From contig JARGSG010000231.1 of assembly GCA_030374805.1 (NCBI GenBank), forward strand, positions 186,001-250,000: a DNA stretch of 64,000 nucleotides, written 5' to 3'. Positions 47,513-60,912 of the stretch are shown here, in pieces (the first letter of the stretch is position 1; each line of letters begins with the position of its first letter). The position numbers were made by a program, and so were the translations under genes. Below the pieces are notes generated by a model. It was given only the letters and a program-made list of their open reading frames with translations. It had not been told where the DNA came from and did no database searches. This stretch comes from Gracilaria gracilis. Its lineage: Eukaryota; Rhodophyta; Florideophyceae; Gracilariales; Gracilariaceae.

Positions 47513-50500
47513 TTACAGTACATCAGAGTCGATGTGAAAGACGTGCCGCTCGTCCAGCAGACGTGCCACCTGCCGCACGCCGTCCCAGCAGCCGCGCACG
47601 CGCGCCTGCACGCTCCACGCGCAGCGCCACGCGCGCCGCCAGCCGAACACGCCCAGCCCGTCCACAAAGTCCATCTCGCGCGCCGCAGCACACAACCGCC
47701 ACCGCCCCGTCAGCGCGTCGCCGTCCCTCACGCAGCATTCCACCGAGATCTCGTGGCCCATCCTGAGCGCCCACGCCACGTCCAGCGCCGCGCGTCTCGG
47801 TGCGCCGCTCAGGCGCCGCGAAAGCGCCGCCGTCAGCGCCGCGTCGCCCACGCCCGGCGTGCTGCTCAGCGCGTTGAGCACGCAGTCTCTCACACCGCGG
47901 ATCAGCTGCTCATCCGCCGCACCGTGCGTGTCGCGCCACCACGCCACCGCCTTGTTGCTCTTCGGCCACACGTCTTGTTGTACCACCAGCTCCTCGCAAT
48001 GGCTGCGGCTCACGTACAGCACCCCGTGCCACGCACCAAACTGCTCGTCGCTCACGTCGCCCTGCTCCACCACGAACCGATGTATGCATTCGTCGCGAAG
48101 CAGCGCTTGTAGACCCCACACCACTGCCGCCCTTTCCTCGTCGTTTCGCGCCTTTATCAGCTCCAGCAGCTCGCTCAATAGTTTCCCGCTGCTTCCGCTC
48201 TCCCCGATTGCGCACAGCAGTCGTCGCCGTACTTCGCTCTTCAGTTCGCTTCGAACTCCATTACGTCGCTTGCGTTTCACATCCCAAGTCCAGTCGTTTT
48301 CTACGCGCTTCACAGATAGTCGTATCGCCTCCTTGCTCGCGCCGCTCTTCGACATTCTTGCCATCATACACACCCCATCGTTCATAAAGAACATCTTCTT
48401 CGTCAGTAAGTTAGTGGCCACACTGGACACAGACGCCTCTCCTTTGTCACAAACCGCCTCTCTCAGCTTGCTTTTCTCCCAGCACACTTCGTCCTCCGCC
48501 TTGTAAATTTCCGCCATCCATCTCGTGCTCACTTCATCCTCGTCTCTTAGCATGCTCAAGTATTCATTGCCGCCTCCTTTCTTCGTAACCACGAAGCTCC
48601 CACTCCCGTTATCTCTCTCATCCCTGTAAGTAAGCGCCCCACGAAGCAAAAGACTGTCTCTTGCCAGAGCAACATCACTCCAGCAAAACTTATCCAGCAG
48701 CTCCCGACTTTTCTCGCTGTCTTGTCTATAACTGTGTTCCCGTCCCACGATTTGTACAACCAGCTCAACCAGTTCTTGTCTATACTTTCGACGCCCGCAG
48801 CTGTTTTGCACCGCACTCACGTTTTCTCCTTCATTGCTGCGCCCGTTGGCCTCAGTTTCGAGACTTGCACCCCGTACGTCCCCGTGCTTGTGTTCGTCCC
48901 TCAAAATTCCCGCTGACATTGCGCTATCCTTTCCATTCTTCTCGCCCACTTCGGTCTCATTTTGACTTATAGCGCTCGTGCAGTTCTTAAACCTTGATGT
49001 TGATGATCTGGCCACCCACTTCGTACAGCAAAGCGCCTGTTTACGAAGGGCCGCTCCTGTTTCTGACATGCATCGCACAAGCATTCCATGGCTCACATTC
49101 TCCCGCATGTGCATGTCCGCTACACGCCGATATCGAAACGACATGACTTCTAGCATGTGCGAAACAAGCTCCTCTCTCCCGTACACCAAACCATCCAACT
49201 CAAACTCCTTCAAAATCATTCGCTGTGCGCTCTCACAACTGGGCAAGTCGTTAGCATTCTGGGTGGAAAGTTCCACTTTTGCAATATACTTGAGATCATG
49301 CCTTTGTAAGGTAAGCAACGCACGAAGAACATGTTCCAGTTCCTTCCGAGAATTAAGAACGTCCTCCACGCACTGAGACAGTCTCATCTTGGCGGCCTTT
49401 CCGTCGCTCTCTATAAATGAAAACCTTTCAGTTATCTGCCCTTGGATAACCACTTTTAAAGCCAATGAATCTAATGCTGATCTTATCATCGCAATATCAC
49501 AGAACTTCACCATAGCATTCACCAATGACTTCACAGTCTTAAAAACTGTTTGGTGGATTCCCATTTCTTCTTCAAGCTTCGTACGGACATACCAACCGAT
49601 CCAATTCGTTACGGCCCTCCATTCTAGAGCCTTGGTATTATTACAGTAATAGGCGATTGCTCTTGACCTAATGATTGCTTTGCAGACTCGTAACATTTGT
49701 TCCACATCAACTTCCTCATCGTCGTTCTCTTGGAATATAGCTCTTCCCTTGTCAATATCCTTTGTCTTATCCGTGGCTTTGCTCTTTGCTTTGTCCTTTG
49801 CGCTCTTACATTCTTTCTTTTCTTCGCCCTTACCTTCTAGATTGGAAGCACACTGCTTCGGATCTGTCTTTCTAACTTTCAGGGCCTCTGAACCATCATC
49901 TCTAGTCTGAATCATGCCGGAGAAACCTTGTCTTTTTCCCAAAGTTGGTATCCCGGCTCTAAAGTAACAACCTTCCACTTCTGCTGCTTTCGAGCTCAAA
50001 TGAAGAATGCACGTGTGATCACCGATGAACTCTTTCTCCAAGTTTTCCGGGGAAGAAGACTGTCGGCGAAGCTTGTTTTCTCGCTCACGGATCCAGGGTG
50101 GAATCGGATTCTTCATTCTATACCTTGCATAGAGTAGTAACTTTTCATGCGACGGCATAGACCTCTGGGTTGCTCTCAAAGAAGGAATTCGGTCCCGGTA
50201 TTTCTCGAAGGCTTCTTCTAGTTCTTCGATGCTGAACCGTTTCAAGGGGCGGTCCACAAAAGATGTGGTAATCAGAGTGTTTGGCAAATTGAGCTCTAGC
50301 TGTACACCACTCAACAGCTGAAGCATTGATTCATATATAAGTTGATCTCTCTTTTGAAGACGAACAACTCCTGTTGCCCATCTTATCGGAAAGTATACAT
50401 CAGATACAAAACGCATCTCTTTGTCGATTTCTTTTCCAAAAGGCTTCGTTTCATCTTCAATACATTCAGCTTCCGCATGAAGAGGCCTCCGAGACATTCT

Positions 50501-53338
50501 ACATCGAGCAAATTGCTCCAGTTCTCTCCAATAAGCATCGACGGCCTTCATACTAGAAAAGATAATCCCATGAGGTAGGACCCCGGACGGCATGCCTCTC
50601 CCAAAATCTCTGATAAGACCACCGCCAGAGAGAGCCCATTGTGAGTTACCACCAGACTCCACAAGACCAAGTTTTGTTAACGTCTGCACTAGGTTGAGAA
50701 TCTGCCGGGCAGATGTCTGGCCTTCCACTTCATCTTCAAGTTTAAGGCGGACGGTGGAAATCTTTTCCTCGTTCAGAGATGAAATTACATCGCCATGGTC
50801 TTGGTATAAACCTATAGCAGCTGCATACTCGTTAACGGTCATATTGGAGATAATATCGCTAATCGTAAAACAGCCGAGTACATCCACTTGACTTGTGGCC
50901 TCAATTGTGCAGTGGGCTACAGGCTGGTCAAGAACCTCAGAGTTCTGATCACGACGCAAAATGAGGTACATCGTTTTGTGAAACGAGCGCACCCTTGCCA
51001 TCTTGCCCTTCAACATACCGTAGTCTATCGCCCTCAGCTTGGTTATGCGCGTCATCTTTTTACCGACAACGTCTGCCACTACAAACTCATCTGAGCTTTC
51101 AACGTCGTCTCGATTACTCTCGTCATCATGAGGCATGTTCTTTGATGAAGTGCGCCTGTCAAGATCTTGCGCCGGATTGTCTAGCAAGCCGTTGTCGTTA
51201 CTCCTTTCACTTACTAGAGCGACTGCTCGAACGGGATCAGGATCCTTCCGCATAGCACTGCAATTCCCCTCTTGGTCTGAGACGTTCTTCTCACTATCAA
51301 CTGGAAATAATTGCTTCATGGGATAGTTGGCTGGTGTCGCTTTACCAGTGCTTCCATCCAACCCATCCCCGCTACTTTGCTCTTCTTCAACGACAATATG
51401 AGACTCAGTTTCGTCAGATCCCGCACGCACCAACTTATTGTCTTCATTCTTCTCCAGTTCTGAAGTCTTGACTTCATGCTCATTTTCATCTTCCTTTGAA
51501 CGCCGTGCCCTTTTCCGCTTTCGAGTAGTAAGTTGTTCTTTGGTTTCACTCTTCGCCTTATCTGGCGACGGAGCCGCATCGTCAGATCCCCCGTACAGCG
51601 TGCGATTCACAGCCGAAGTTACTAACGTACGGACTTCGTCACAGGTCTCTTGAACTTCGGGAGATGCCACTATCGTCACAGTTTGATTCCGTTTGGATTC
51701 CTTTATCGAAGGCTTCATTGCTGTGATAATTTTAATGACATTCTGTTTCAGAAGATCATTGAGCAACCTTCTTAACACCTTAGGGTCAACTCTTTGCAAA
51801 CCCGAACCTTCAATTACCGCAACCTCCCTTCCAAGCGGCTCCAAGAGGATAACCTTTCTTTCCTTAAGAAGTTGTAGCACTATTTCTTGTCGGCGCTGGC
51901 CCAGACTTGTAACGCCAAACTTTCGACGCTTAGTACGGCCGTTTAGTGGCTTCCCATGCGGGTTAGGAAGCTTCTCTTCAGACTTTGAATCCTTCGCATC
52001 ATCGCCCTCTCCTGGTGACCTTAGACTCTTCAAAGCAATTCGAAGGTACATAGCACTTCCTTCGAAACGTTGCGTCTCCACTATTGGCTCCGCTTTACCT
52101 ATGGCATCCACTATTCTGCGTATGCGCTTGCTTGGAAGAGCTGTGAGGTCGAAGCCACCATCAAAGTATTCGTTCATCTCCGGTATCGATATGCCTTCTT
52201 TACCGGCTCGCTTTAAGAGTTGATACACTTGTTCGACGACCCCAACTTCTTCTACAAATCGTGCGCGAGTACCATCCTGTAGAAGAGCATGTACATCGCG
52301 AGTTACGGAGCGAGGATTCCCACAAAAATCTTCGGCAAGCAACTTAGCATCCTTGCGTTCATTCAGTTTCTTAAGACCCAATTCGGTCAGTTTCATGCAA
52401 GCTTGACGGCCAAGAGATTTGCCGTTTCGAGCACGGCATTCTCTGTGAACGATCTCTACCAAACCAGCGCGTTCCAATTTGGCACGCAGGGCGCGATAAC
52501 AGCGATGGCGTCTGCGACGAAAATGTTCTTCAGTTACAATGGGAGGGCGGTCAGAATCTGGCATTGCTATGACCTTCATGTCCTTCTCAGAGCGGGTGTG
52601 AGGTTCTGGTTGCAGTGCTTGCATGACGCGATGAACACGGGTCTCCATGGGGAGATCAATTACAGAGGGGGATTTAGATGGATACTGCTCGTCTTCGTCG
52701 TCTTGAGCGTTGCTAGACTCAGTGAGAGATATTAGTGGTCTCGATGCTGAGGATTGCGATATCATAGGTGCGTAGCGAGTTAAAACGACAACAGCTGTAT
52801 AGGTGACAGTTTTGTTTGAGTTAGTTTCGAGAGGTTTAAGTTGGTCTGGTTGAGATGTGACAGGTTCGGGCTGTTTCTTGACAGCTGACTGTGCTTTCCG
52901 TTTAGTGAGCACCACTTTTTTTCGCGCAACTAGTGACCGAGCAACAAGGCCGCCAAGATAATGATGCACCATGTTAGGAGCAAGGCCTACGTAATGTCCA
53001 AGCTCTGACTGCAGAATTCCGTCGCTACGTGCCATACCGACGCGTTCAAGGATCTGCAGCGCCTGTCTGGGAAGGGCTGGCTGTTCCAGAGATGAGAAGC
53101 CCAGAGCTCGTAGACGTATGGCACCGTGGGCAATAATAACGACTTCATCTGCAGGTGCTGAGGAATTGGGCTTGAGGCAGAAGCGTTGGGGTCTGGCTGT
53201 GAACTGACGATAGAGAAAGATGAGTATGCCTTTACGTGGTTGATGCCCGAGGACGGCGGTTAAGGAAGCTTGAAGGGATGAGCCGGCGGATCCCGAGAGC
53301 GCAATGTGATCAACGACCTGAGCGAACAGTTGATCCAT
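47513..53338 (-). CDS. GTF3C1: TFIIIC B-block-binding subunit (GTF3C1/TFC3-like)
   Basis: 1941 residues in one exon from the ATG at 53338. The N-terminus is a run of winged-helix-like segments (RQALQILERVGMARSDGILQ; SELGHYVGLAPNMVHHYLGG; LVARSLVARKKVVL), with more helix-turn-helix repeats near 340-420 (VYQLLKRAGKEGISIPEMNE; YFDGG). This is the layout of the largest TFIIIC subunit, which binds the B box of tRNA genes to recruit TFIIIB. The middle (residues ~560-780) is acidic/basic and disordered (TRKRKRARRSKEDENEHEVK). A conserved-looking block (WYVRTKLEEEMGIHQTVFK) lies near residue 1245. The last 150 residues come from a very GC-rich segment. Confidence 0.85.
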   Translation of the reverse strand: MDQLFAQVVDHIALSGSAGSSLQASLTAVLGHQPRKGILIFLYRQFTARPQRFCLKPNSSAPADEVVIIAHGAIRLRALGFSSLEQPALPRQALQILERVGMARSDGILQSELGHYVGLAPNMVHHYLGGLVARSLVARKKVVLTKRKAQSAVKKQPEPVTSQPDQLKPLETNSNKTVTYTAVVVLTRYAPMISQSSASRPLISLTESSNAQDDEDEQYPSKSPSVIDLPMETRVHRVMQALQPEPHTRSEKDMKVIAMPDSDRPPIVTEEHFRRRRHRCYRALRAKLERAGLVEIVHRECRARNGKSLGRQACMKLTELGLKKLNERKDAKLLAEDFCGNPRSVTRDVHALLQDGTRARFVEEVGVVEQVYQLLKRAGKEGISIPEMNEYFDGGFDLTALPSKRIRRIVDAIGKAEPIVETQRFEGSAMYLRIALKSLRSPGEGDDAKDSKSEEKLPNPHGKPLNGRTKRRKFGVTSLGQRRQEIVLQLLKERKVILLEPLGREVAVIEGSGLQRVDPKVLRRLLNDLLKQNVIKIITAMKPSIKESKRNQTVTIVASPEVQETCDEVRTLVTSAVNRTLYGGSDDAAPSPDKAKSETKEQLTTRKRKRARRSKEDENEHEVKTSELEKNEDNKLVRAGSDETESHIVVEEEQSSGDGLDGSTGKATPANYPMKQLFPVDSEKNVSDQEGNCSAMRKDPDPVRAVALVSERSNDNGLLDNPAQDLDRRTSSKNMPHDDESNRDDVESSDEFVVADVVGKKMTRITKLRAIDYGMLKGKMARVRSFHKTMYLILRRDQNSEVLDQPVAHCTIEATSQVDVLGCFTISDIISNMTVNEYAAAIGLYQDHGDVISSLNEEKISTVRLKLEDEVEGQTSARQILNLVQTLTKLGLVESGGNSQWALSGGGLIRDFGRGMPSGVLPHGIIFSSMKAVDAYWRELEQFARCRMSRRPLHAEAECIEDETKPFGKEIDKEMRFVSDVYFPIRWATGVVRLQKRDQLIYESMLQLLSGVQLELNLPNTLITTSFVDRPLKRFSIEELEEAFEKYRDRIPSLRATQRSMPSHEKLLLYARYRMKNPIPPWIRERENKLRRQSSSPENLEKEFIGDHTCILHLSSKAAEVEGCYFRAGIPTLGKRQGFSGMIQTRDDGSEALKVRKTDPKQCASNLEGKGEEKKECKSAKDKAKSKATDKTKDIDKGRAIFQENDDEEVDVEQMLRVCKAIIRSRAIAYYCNNTKALEWRAVTNWIGWYVRTKLEEEMGIHQTVFKTVKSLVNAMVKFCDIAMIRSALDSLALKVVIQGQITERFSFIESDGKAAKMRLSQCVEDVLNSRKELEHVLRALLTLQRHDLKYIAKVELSTQNANDLPSCESAQRMILKEFELDGLVYGREELVSHMLEVMSFRYRRVADMHMRENVSHGMLVRCMSETGAALRKQALCCTKWVARSSTSRFKNCTSAISQNETEVGEKNGKDSAMSAGILRDEHKHGDVRGASLETEANGRSNEGENVSAVQNSCGRRKYRQELVELVVQIVGREHSYRQDSEKSRELLDKFCWSDVALARDSLLLRGALTYRDERDNGSGSFVVTKKGGGNEYLSMLRDEDEVSTRWMAEIYKAEDEVCWEKSKLREAVCDKGEASVSSVATNLLTKKMFFMNDGVCMMARMSKSGASKEAIRLSVKRVENDWTWDVKRKRRNGVRSELKSEVRRRLLCAIGESGSSGKLLSELLELIKARNDEERAAVVWGLQALLRDECIHRFVVEQGDVSDEQFGAWHGVLYVSRSHCEELVVQQDVWPKSNKAVAWWRDTHGAADEQLIRGVRDCVLNALSSTPGVGDAALTAALSRRLSGAPRRAALDVAWALRMGHEISVECCVRDGDALTGRWRLCAAAREMDFVDGLGVFGWRRAWRCAWSVQARVRGCWDGVRQVARLLDERHVFHIDSDVL

Positions 53339-53871
53339 AGCATTGCCGCGTGCAGCGCGGCGACTCGAACCCCGTACCCTCGGTCTTGTTGCGCGCTCGT
53401 CGCCTTCACCGGTGGACGCTTCTCTTCAAATGCATAGCATGCACAAGCGCACTCATTTCAAATTTGTACTGGCATTCATTAATTGCTACCTTGATGCCAA
53501 GGGTGAATCCCTTTTGTAGTCACCGCGCACTCTTGATCCTACCATGATGCCATCCGCTCCTTTCACTTCCAACATTCTTGGATGCCGAGATCCTCGGTAT
53601 GCATCATGTTCCCCCTCGCAGCCGTTTCCAAGCTGTATCTCACTTGCAAGCTGACATTGTCTAAAGCACGTGCACACTCCCACCGTGGGAGATACATTGT
53701 GATTCCAACTTGCATTACACAAAGAAAACAAACCTGCTCTCTGCCATGAGGAGCAAGATAACCTCAACCTCAGGCTGACAATGACCATCACCAGCCATCA
53801 TCTGTCAAGAATCCCCCAGGAGTATTCGCGTCTTCGAAAAATCAAGCAAGCTAACTATTAACGAACAAACC
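53339..53871. promoter_or_regulatory. Upstream of the TFIIIC gene, with B-box-like site
   Basis: 533 bases between divergent starts. On the minus strand GGTTCGAGTCG (53371-53361) matches the B-box consensus GGTTCGANTCC at all but the last base, 22 bases before the TFIIIC ATG. No tRNA fold can be built around it: the T-stem has a G-G mismatch and no A box is placed correctly. Confidence 0.45.
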
Positions 53872-54405
53872 ATGCCAGGAGGTAGTTCGAACGAAAGGAA
53901 AGACAAGAAGCGCGCTGAAGGGCCCACCATTGTCGGTGCTCTTCGCTGGCTTTTCAGAGATGATGGGGAAAGTACGTCCGACAAAGATCGTAAAATACGC
54001 TCTGCTATGCGAGAGAGGGCTCTGAAGAATTGCAAGATCCATGTCAATGAAGACGAATACATTGATCGTGATCTTTACGGCCGCGCTGATCCCAGAATTC
54101 TCAAGAGTTACGTGGACAGGGAACTTGGCAATGGACAAACTAACACATCAAGGAAACATGGCATCTTCCACAACAAATTCGGTGCTTTTGTTGGGAGAAA
54201 AGTCCGCTCTCTATTCCGAAAGCTGTCTGACCGAGTTGCAAACTGCAAAAACTGCGGTAGTCACGTTCAAACTGATGCCAATGATTCTATGAATAGTGTC
54301 GATGACGTATCCAAGAATCGCACTCAGAAGTCGGATATAGCGGAAAGGGTTACTGCAAAGGTCGTCGTTACCACCGTCGCTCGGAGTCCGGCGGGCAATG
54401 CCTAG
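53872..54405 (+). CDS. Small basic protein, unknown
   Basis: 177 residues from the ATG at 53872 (MPGGSSNERKDKKRAEG). Hydrophilic and basic, with GPTIVGALRWLFRDDGES and DRKIRSAMRERALKNCKIHV suggesting short amphipathic helices, then GIFHNKFGAFVGRKVRSLFRK and a CKNCGS pair. No known domain. The 3' part is Ser/Asn/Lys-rich. Composition is unlike the shadow frames, so a real gene is plausible. There is no functional clue. Confidence 0.5.
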   Translation: MPGGSSNERKDKKRAEGPTIVGALRWLFRDDGESTSDKDRKIRSAMRERALKNCKIHVNEDEYIDRDLYGRADPRILKSYVDRELGNGQTNTSRKHGIFHNKFGAFVGRKVRSLFRKLSDRVANCKNCGSHVQTDANDSMNSVDDVSKNRTQKSDIAERVTAKVVVTTVARSPAGNA

Positions 54406-54611
54406 TATGACTGAAACAGTGTCTGGCATTTGATAGGATTTGGAGGTGGAGAGCCCATTCCAACTGCTGATGTAAGTTACCCAATACCAAGGGTACGGTA
54501 TCCTTCTCGGTGTATAATCCTCTTTGGGAAGTTGCTGCGATTAAAACCAAAGTTTTGTTCCTTACTGTAGACCTTGGGTAACAGAATGTGCTTTAAGAGC
54601 GCCTTACGACC

Positions 54612-54680
54612 AAATGCGGAACGCTTCTCTTGAAAGAAGCGTTCTCTCACGAGAAAGGCCAACGCCTTTTCAGGCTATTT
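54612..54680 (-). mobile_element. Second LINE tail fragment
   Basis: Read on the minus strand: GGCGTTGGCCTTTCTCGTGA, GAGAACGCTTCTTTCAAGAG, AAGCGTTCCGCAT. It matches the tail of the adjacent element (54753-55856) and the copies at 2.7, 8.2 and 39.8 kb. It has no (GA) run and diverges after GCAT. Confidence 0.8.
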
Positions 54681-54752
54681 CTTGATTATATCCCCAACAA
54701 CTAACCTCTGGCGTTCTCGAAGAGGAGCCAGGCAATGTAGTGTCATCATCGA

Positions 54753-54779
<27 letters not shown>
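54753..54779 (-). repeat. (GA)n tail of the LINE copy
   Basis: 27 bases of TC on the plus strand, i.e. (GA)13 on the element's coding strand, directly after CTCATAAACA. Confidence 0.9.
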
Positions 54780-54783
<4 letters not shown>

Positions 54784-54797
54784 ATGAGTGCACTAGC

Positions 54798-55850
54798 TCA
54801 ATTATGGCTTGGTGCAGAACGTTTCTGCTCAAAGAAACGCTCTCTCACCAGAAAGGCCAACACTCTAACGGGCCATTTTCTAACAATACTAGAAACGGAT
54901 TTTTCCTGGCGTTCACGACTTGGAGGTAGACACAAGCGTCTTGACAAGTTTCTCTTAGGGCATCTGAGAAGGTAGTGGTCCACATCATTCAGAACACCAG
55001 GCCTACAGTTACAAACCAGCTTCTTTCCAAATAAATGAGATCCAAGAGGGTGCAAACTTGGTGTATGTCCCACATATTTCTGTGCCAAAGCTGTTTCTGC
55101 TTCTCTTAGAGTAAGAATATTCTCAAACTCGTCTGGTAACTCCGAAATGAGCGATACTGAATTCCTCGTAGTCGAGACCCTCCTTACTTCTGAAAGATCT
55201 ATAGGAACTCTTATCTGTTCACATAATGGGATCTTCAATGCTTCTTTCGCCATGGTATCTACTAGCTCGTTCTTCAAAATTCCACAATGACTTGGCACCC
55301 AAAGTATATGAACAGGACATAAAACACTCAGTTCAGACAGCAATTTAGAAAGCTGCTGGACAGCGTTCGATTGTTGTCGAACTGGCGTCTGCAGATTTTC
55401 CATAACGCTTTGGGAATCAGTAACAATCCTAACGATTCCTCTCCAGCCTCTTCGTACCTTTTCAAGCACACGCATAATTGCTGCTTTGAGCGCCGTCACT
55501 TTCGCTATAAATGAAGATACTCCGACTCCAGCAGGTACCAATTTTGTCTCCGGTTGTCCCGCAGGTTGCCACCATATTGCATATGAGCCACCACCGACTG
55601 TGGATATCTTAAGTTCCTTTATGCTCAGTCGGTCTCCATCTTCATCTAAAATTTTTCTTTCTCCTGGTAGCACTCCATATGCAAACGTAAAGTGATCATC
55701 ATAGTTAACAATTATATCCGGACTTCGTCCATGTTTGTTCTGAAATTTCTTGACAGTCTCAGGGTGGCTGTCAAACTCCTCAGGATATTGAATCGAACCT
55801 GCGTACCAGCCTTCATCCCACTCGACAGCGGCTCGTATCGATGAAGTCAT
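54798..55850 (-). CDS. RNase H domain ORF of LINE element
   Basis: 350 residues. The RNase H fold shows GGGSYAIWWQP, then TALKAAIMRVLE, IVRIVTDSQSVMENL (the third catalytic Asp), and VHILWVPSHCGILKNELVDTMAKEA (the fourth Asp with the HCG.xxNE..D motif). The positions of the first Asp (usually TDGS) and the Glu (usually AE) read STVG and AK, so two of four catalytic acids seem lost. After it comes a zinc-knuckle-like KLVCNCRPGVLNDVDHYLLRCP typical of LINE C-termini. The last residues VLAFLVRERFFEQKRSAP are encoded by the same palindromic tail found in the truncated copies, so the tail is coding sequence. ATG at 55850 may not be the native start. Confidence 0.85.
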   Translation of the reverse strand: MTSSIRAAVEWDEGWYAGSIQYPEEFDSHPETVKKFQNKHGRSPDIIVNYDDHFTFAYGVLPGERKILDEDGDRLSIKELKISTVGGGSYAIWWQPAGQPETKLVPAGVGVSSFIAKVTALKAAIMRVLEKVRRGWRGIVRIVTDSQSVMENLQTPVRQQSNAVQQLSKLLSELSVLCPVHILWVPSHCGILKNELVDTMAKEALKIPLCEQIRVPIDLSEVRRVSTTRNSVSLISELPDEFENILTLREAETALAQKYVGHTPSLHPLGSHLFGKKLVCNCRPGVLNDVDHYLLRCPKRNLSRRLCLPPSRERQEKSVSSIVRKWPVRVLAFLVRERFFEQKRSAPSHN

Positions 55851-55856
55851 TGTGAG

Positions 55857-57224
55857 GAGTGTCTAAGAGGCTTCATCTCCTGCTTTAGTATGGTCCGCTA
55901 CTCCTTGTTTTGAAGTAGGAGAAATAACGCAATGTACATGAACCCCTCTCTCCTGAGGGTCCAAAAAGTTGGACGGGTCATTTCATACAAAATGGAGAGT
56001 CTGAACTTCCACGCACCAGGAAACCTACTTCAGCTCTAAACGGAGAGTCCGCTCGAGTTATCCAAGTTGAATGAGAATCTCCTCGTTTTTCAAACTTCAA
56101 TCAAGGATCTGCACCGAGCTGGCCATTGTTTGAAACTGCTTCGCTAGCACAAGCCTCGTGCTACGAGGCACCGTTGGTACTTTGTTTATGAGAGGGAATT
56201 CGATGATTGACTTCTTTGAGCGAGAACATCAACCGCTACCCTTGGCCGGGGAGGTTTCTGTCCACACTACCACAACTCCGAATAATCGCCATGTGCGTTG
56301 CTTGGGCAAGCAACGGATAGAGCAGCTGCTCTCAGAGGTTTTATTGTTGCTCATGGACACCGCGTTGAATTCTGACCCTGTGAGTCGATGGGCCCCATGT
56401 CTCTAGTCATTGCTTCGTACAACGACCTTCGTACCTACGTTTTGGTTGTCAAACCTCTTTGGATACCAATTGTACATAGGGATCCACTGAGGAGTTAAGC
56501 CTACAATTTCTTGCCACAGAATCATATTGTTTACTGAACCGTGTTGTAGTTTGAAATTTGCCCAAGAAGAATAGCACAAACAAAAATGCAGTCTAGATGG
56601 GAGAACCCACCAACACGAGAAAATGAAAAGACATCACGACAACGACGCACCAGCAATTAGAAAGTCCTATACGCCTTGAGCTGAGCAGTGCCGCGAACAT
56701 CTGGGGAAAAACACTACATCTATAACGAAGAACGAAGACAATGACCAACTCGGAGGCGGTGAGCATATATGTGTGTGCGCACTTGCAAAGGAGCCGAAAC
56801 GTATTCGTCCACGATGCGCATTCTCACCATCTTCATCATCTTCGAGTGTTGTATGTTTCACATAACACAAAATATACAGCCATAATTGTACGTAAGCTGA
56901 GTCACTGAAACGCGGGACCTCCTGACTTCCAGACCTCGCCTGCCAAAACTCTGTGCCACTCCTGGTCTCGACGGAAAAGCCATTAGTTAAAAGTCAGAAT
57001 AAGCATAGAAAAACAATAAGTCCCTCAAAGCCGGCGGTGAGCGTCACTTTCTGAACGTTCTTAACCGATCGGCATTGAGGCCCAAAAGTAAGATACGAAG
57101 CTTCGCAAGAGCAACAGCTCGCTATGATGCACATCACATGTAGAGCGCGCAGCCACAAAAGAGTTTTCCCCAATGAACTCATGACAGACGCCTCACAATC
57201 CCCGAACAACGACATTAGAAGAAA
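55857..57224. other. Intergenic, no gene supported
   Basis: 1.37 kb. It includes GGCACCGTTGGTAC near 56167-56178 (AACGG-type element) and an 82-codon frame at 56158-56406 with no recognisable features. Upstream sequence of the LINE copy shows no reverse transcriptase. Confidence 0.5.

Positions 57225-60912
<3,688 letters not shown>

Larger units (their letters stand above)
54753..55856 (-). mobile_element. 5'-truncated LINE-type retroelement, RNase H end
   Basis: The 3' portion of a non-LTR retroelement in minus orientation: an open RNase H-containing frame (54798-55850), the shared tail (54798-54860 region) and a (GA)13 end. No reverse transcriptase is found upstream, so the copy is 5'-truncated, as usual for target-primed retrotransposition. 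Confidence 0.85.

Noticed and set aside
47183..48112. 309-codon plus-strand frame
   Set aside because: Low-complexity Arg/Ala/His product from GC-rich antisense of the TFIIIC gene and its spacer.
53339..53440. Possible tRNA gene around the B-box-like site, including a permuted form
   Set aside because: The T-stem has a mismatch, there is no matching acceptor stem or A box, and no D or anticodon arm could be placed.
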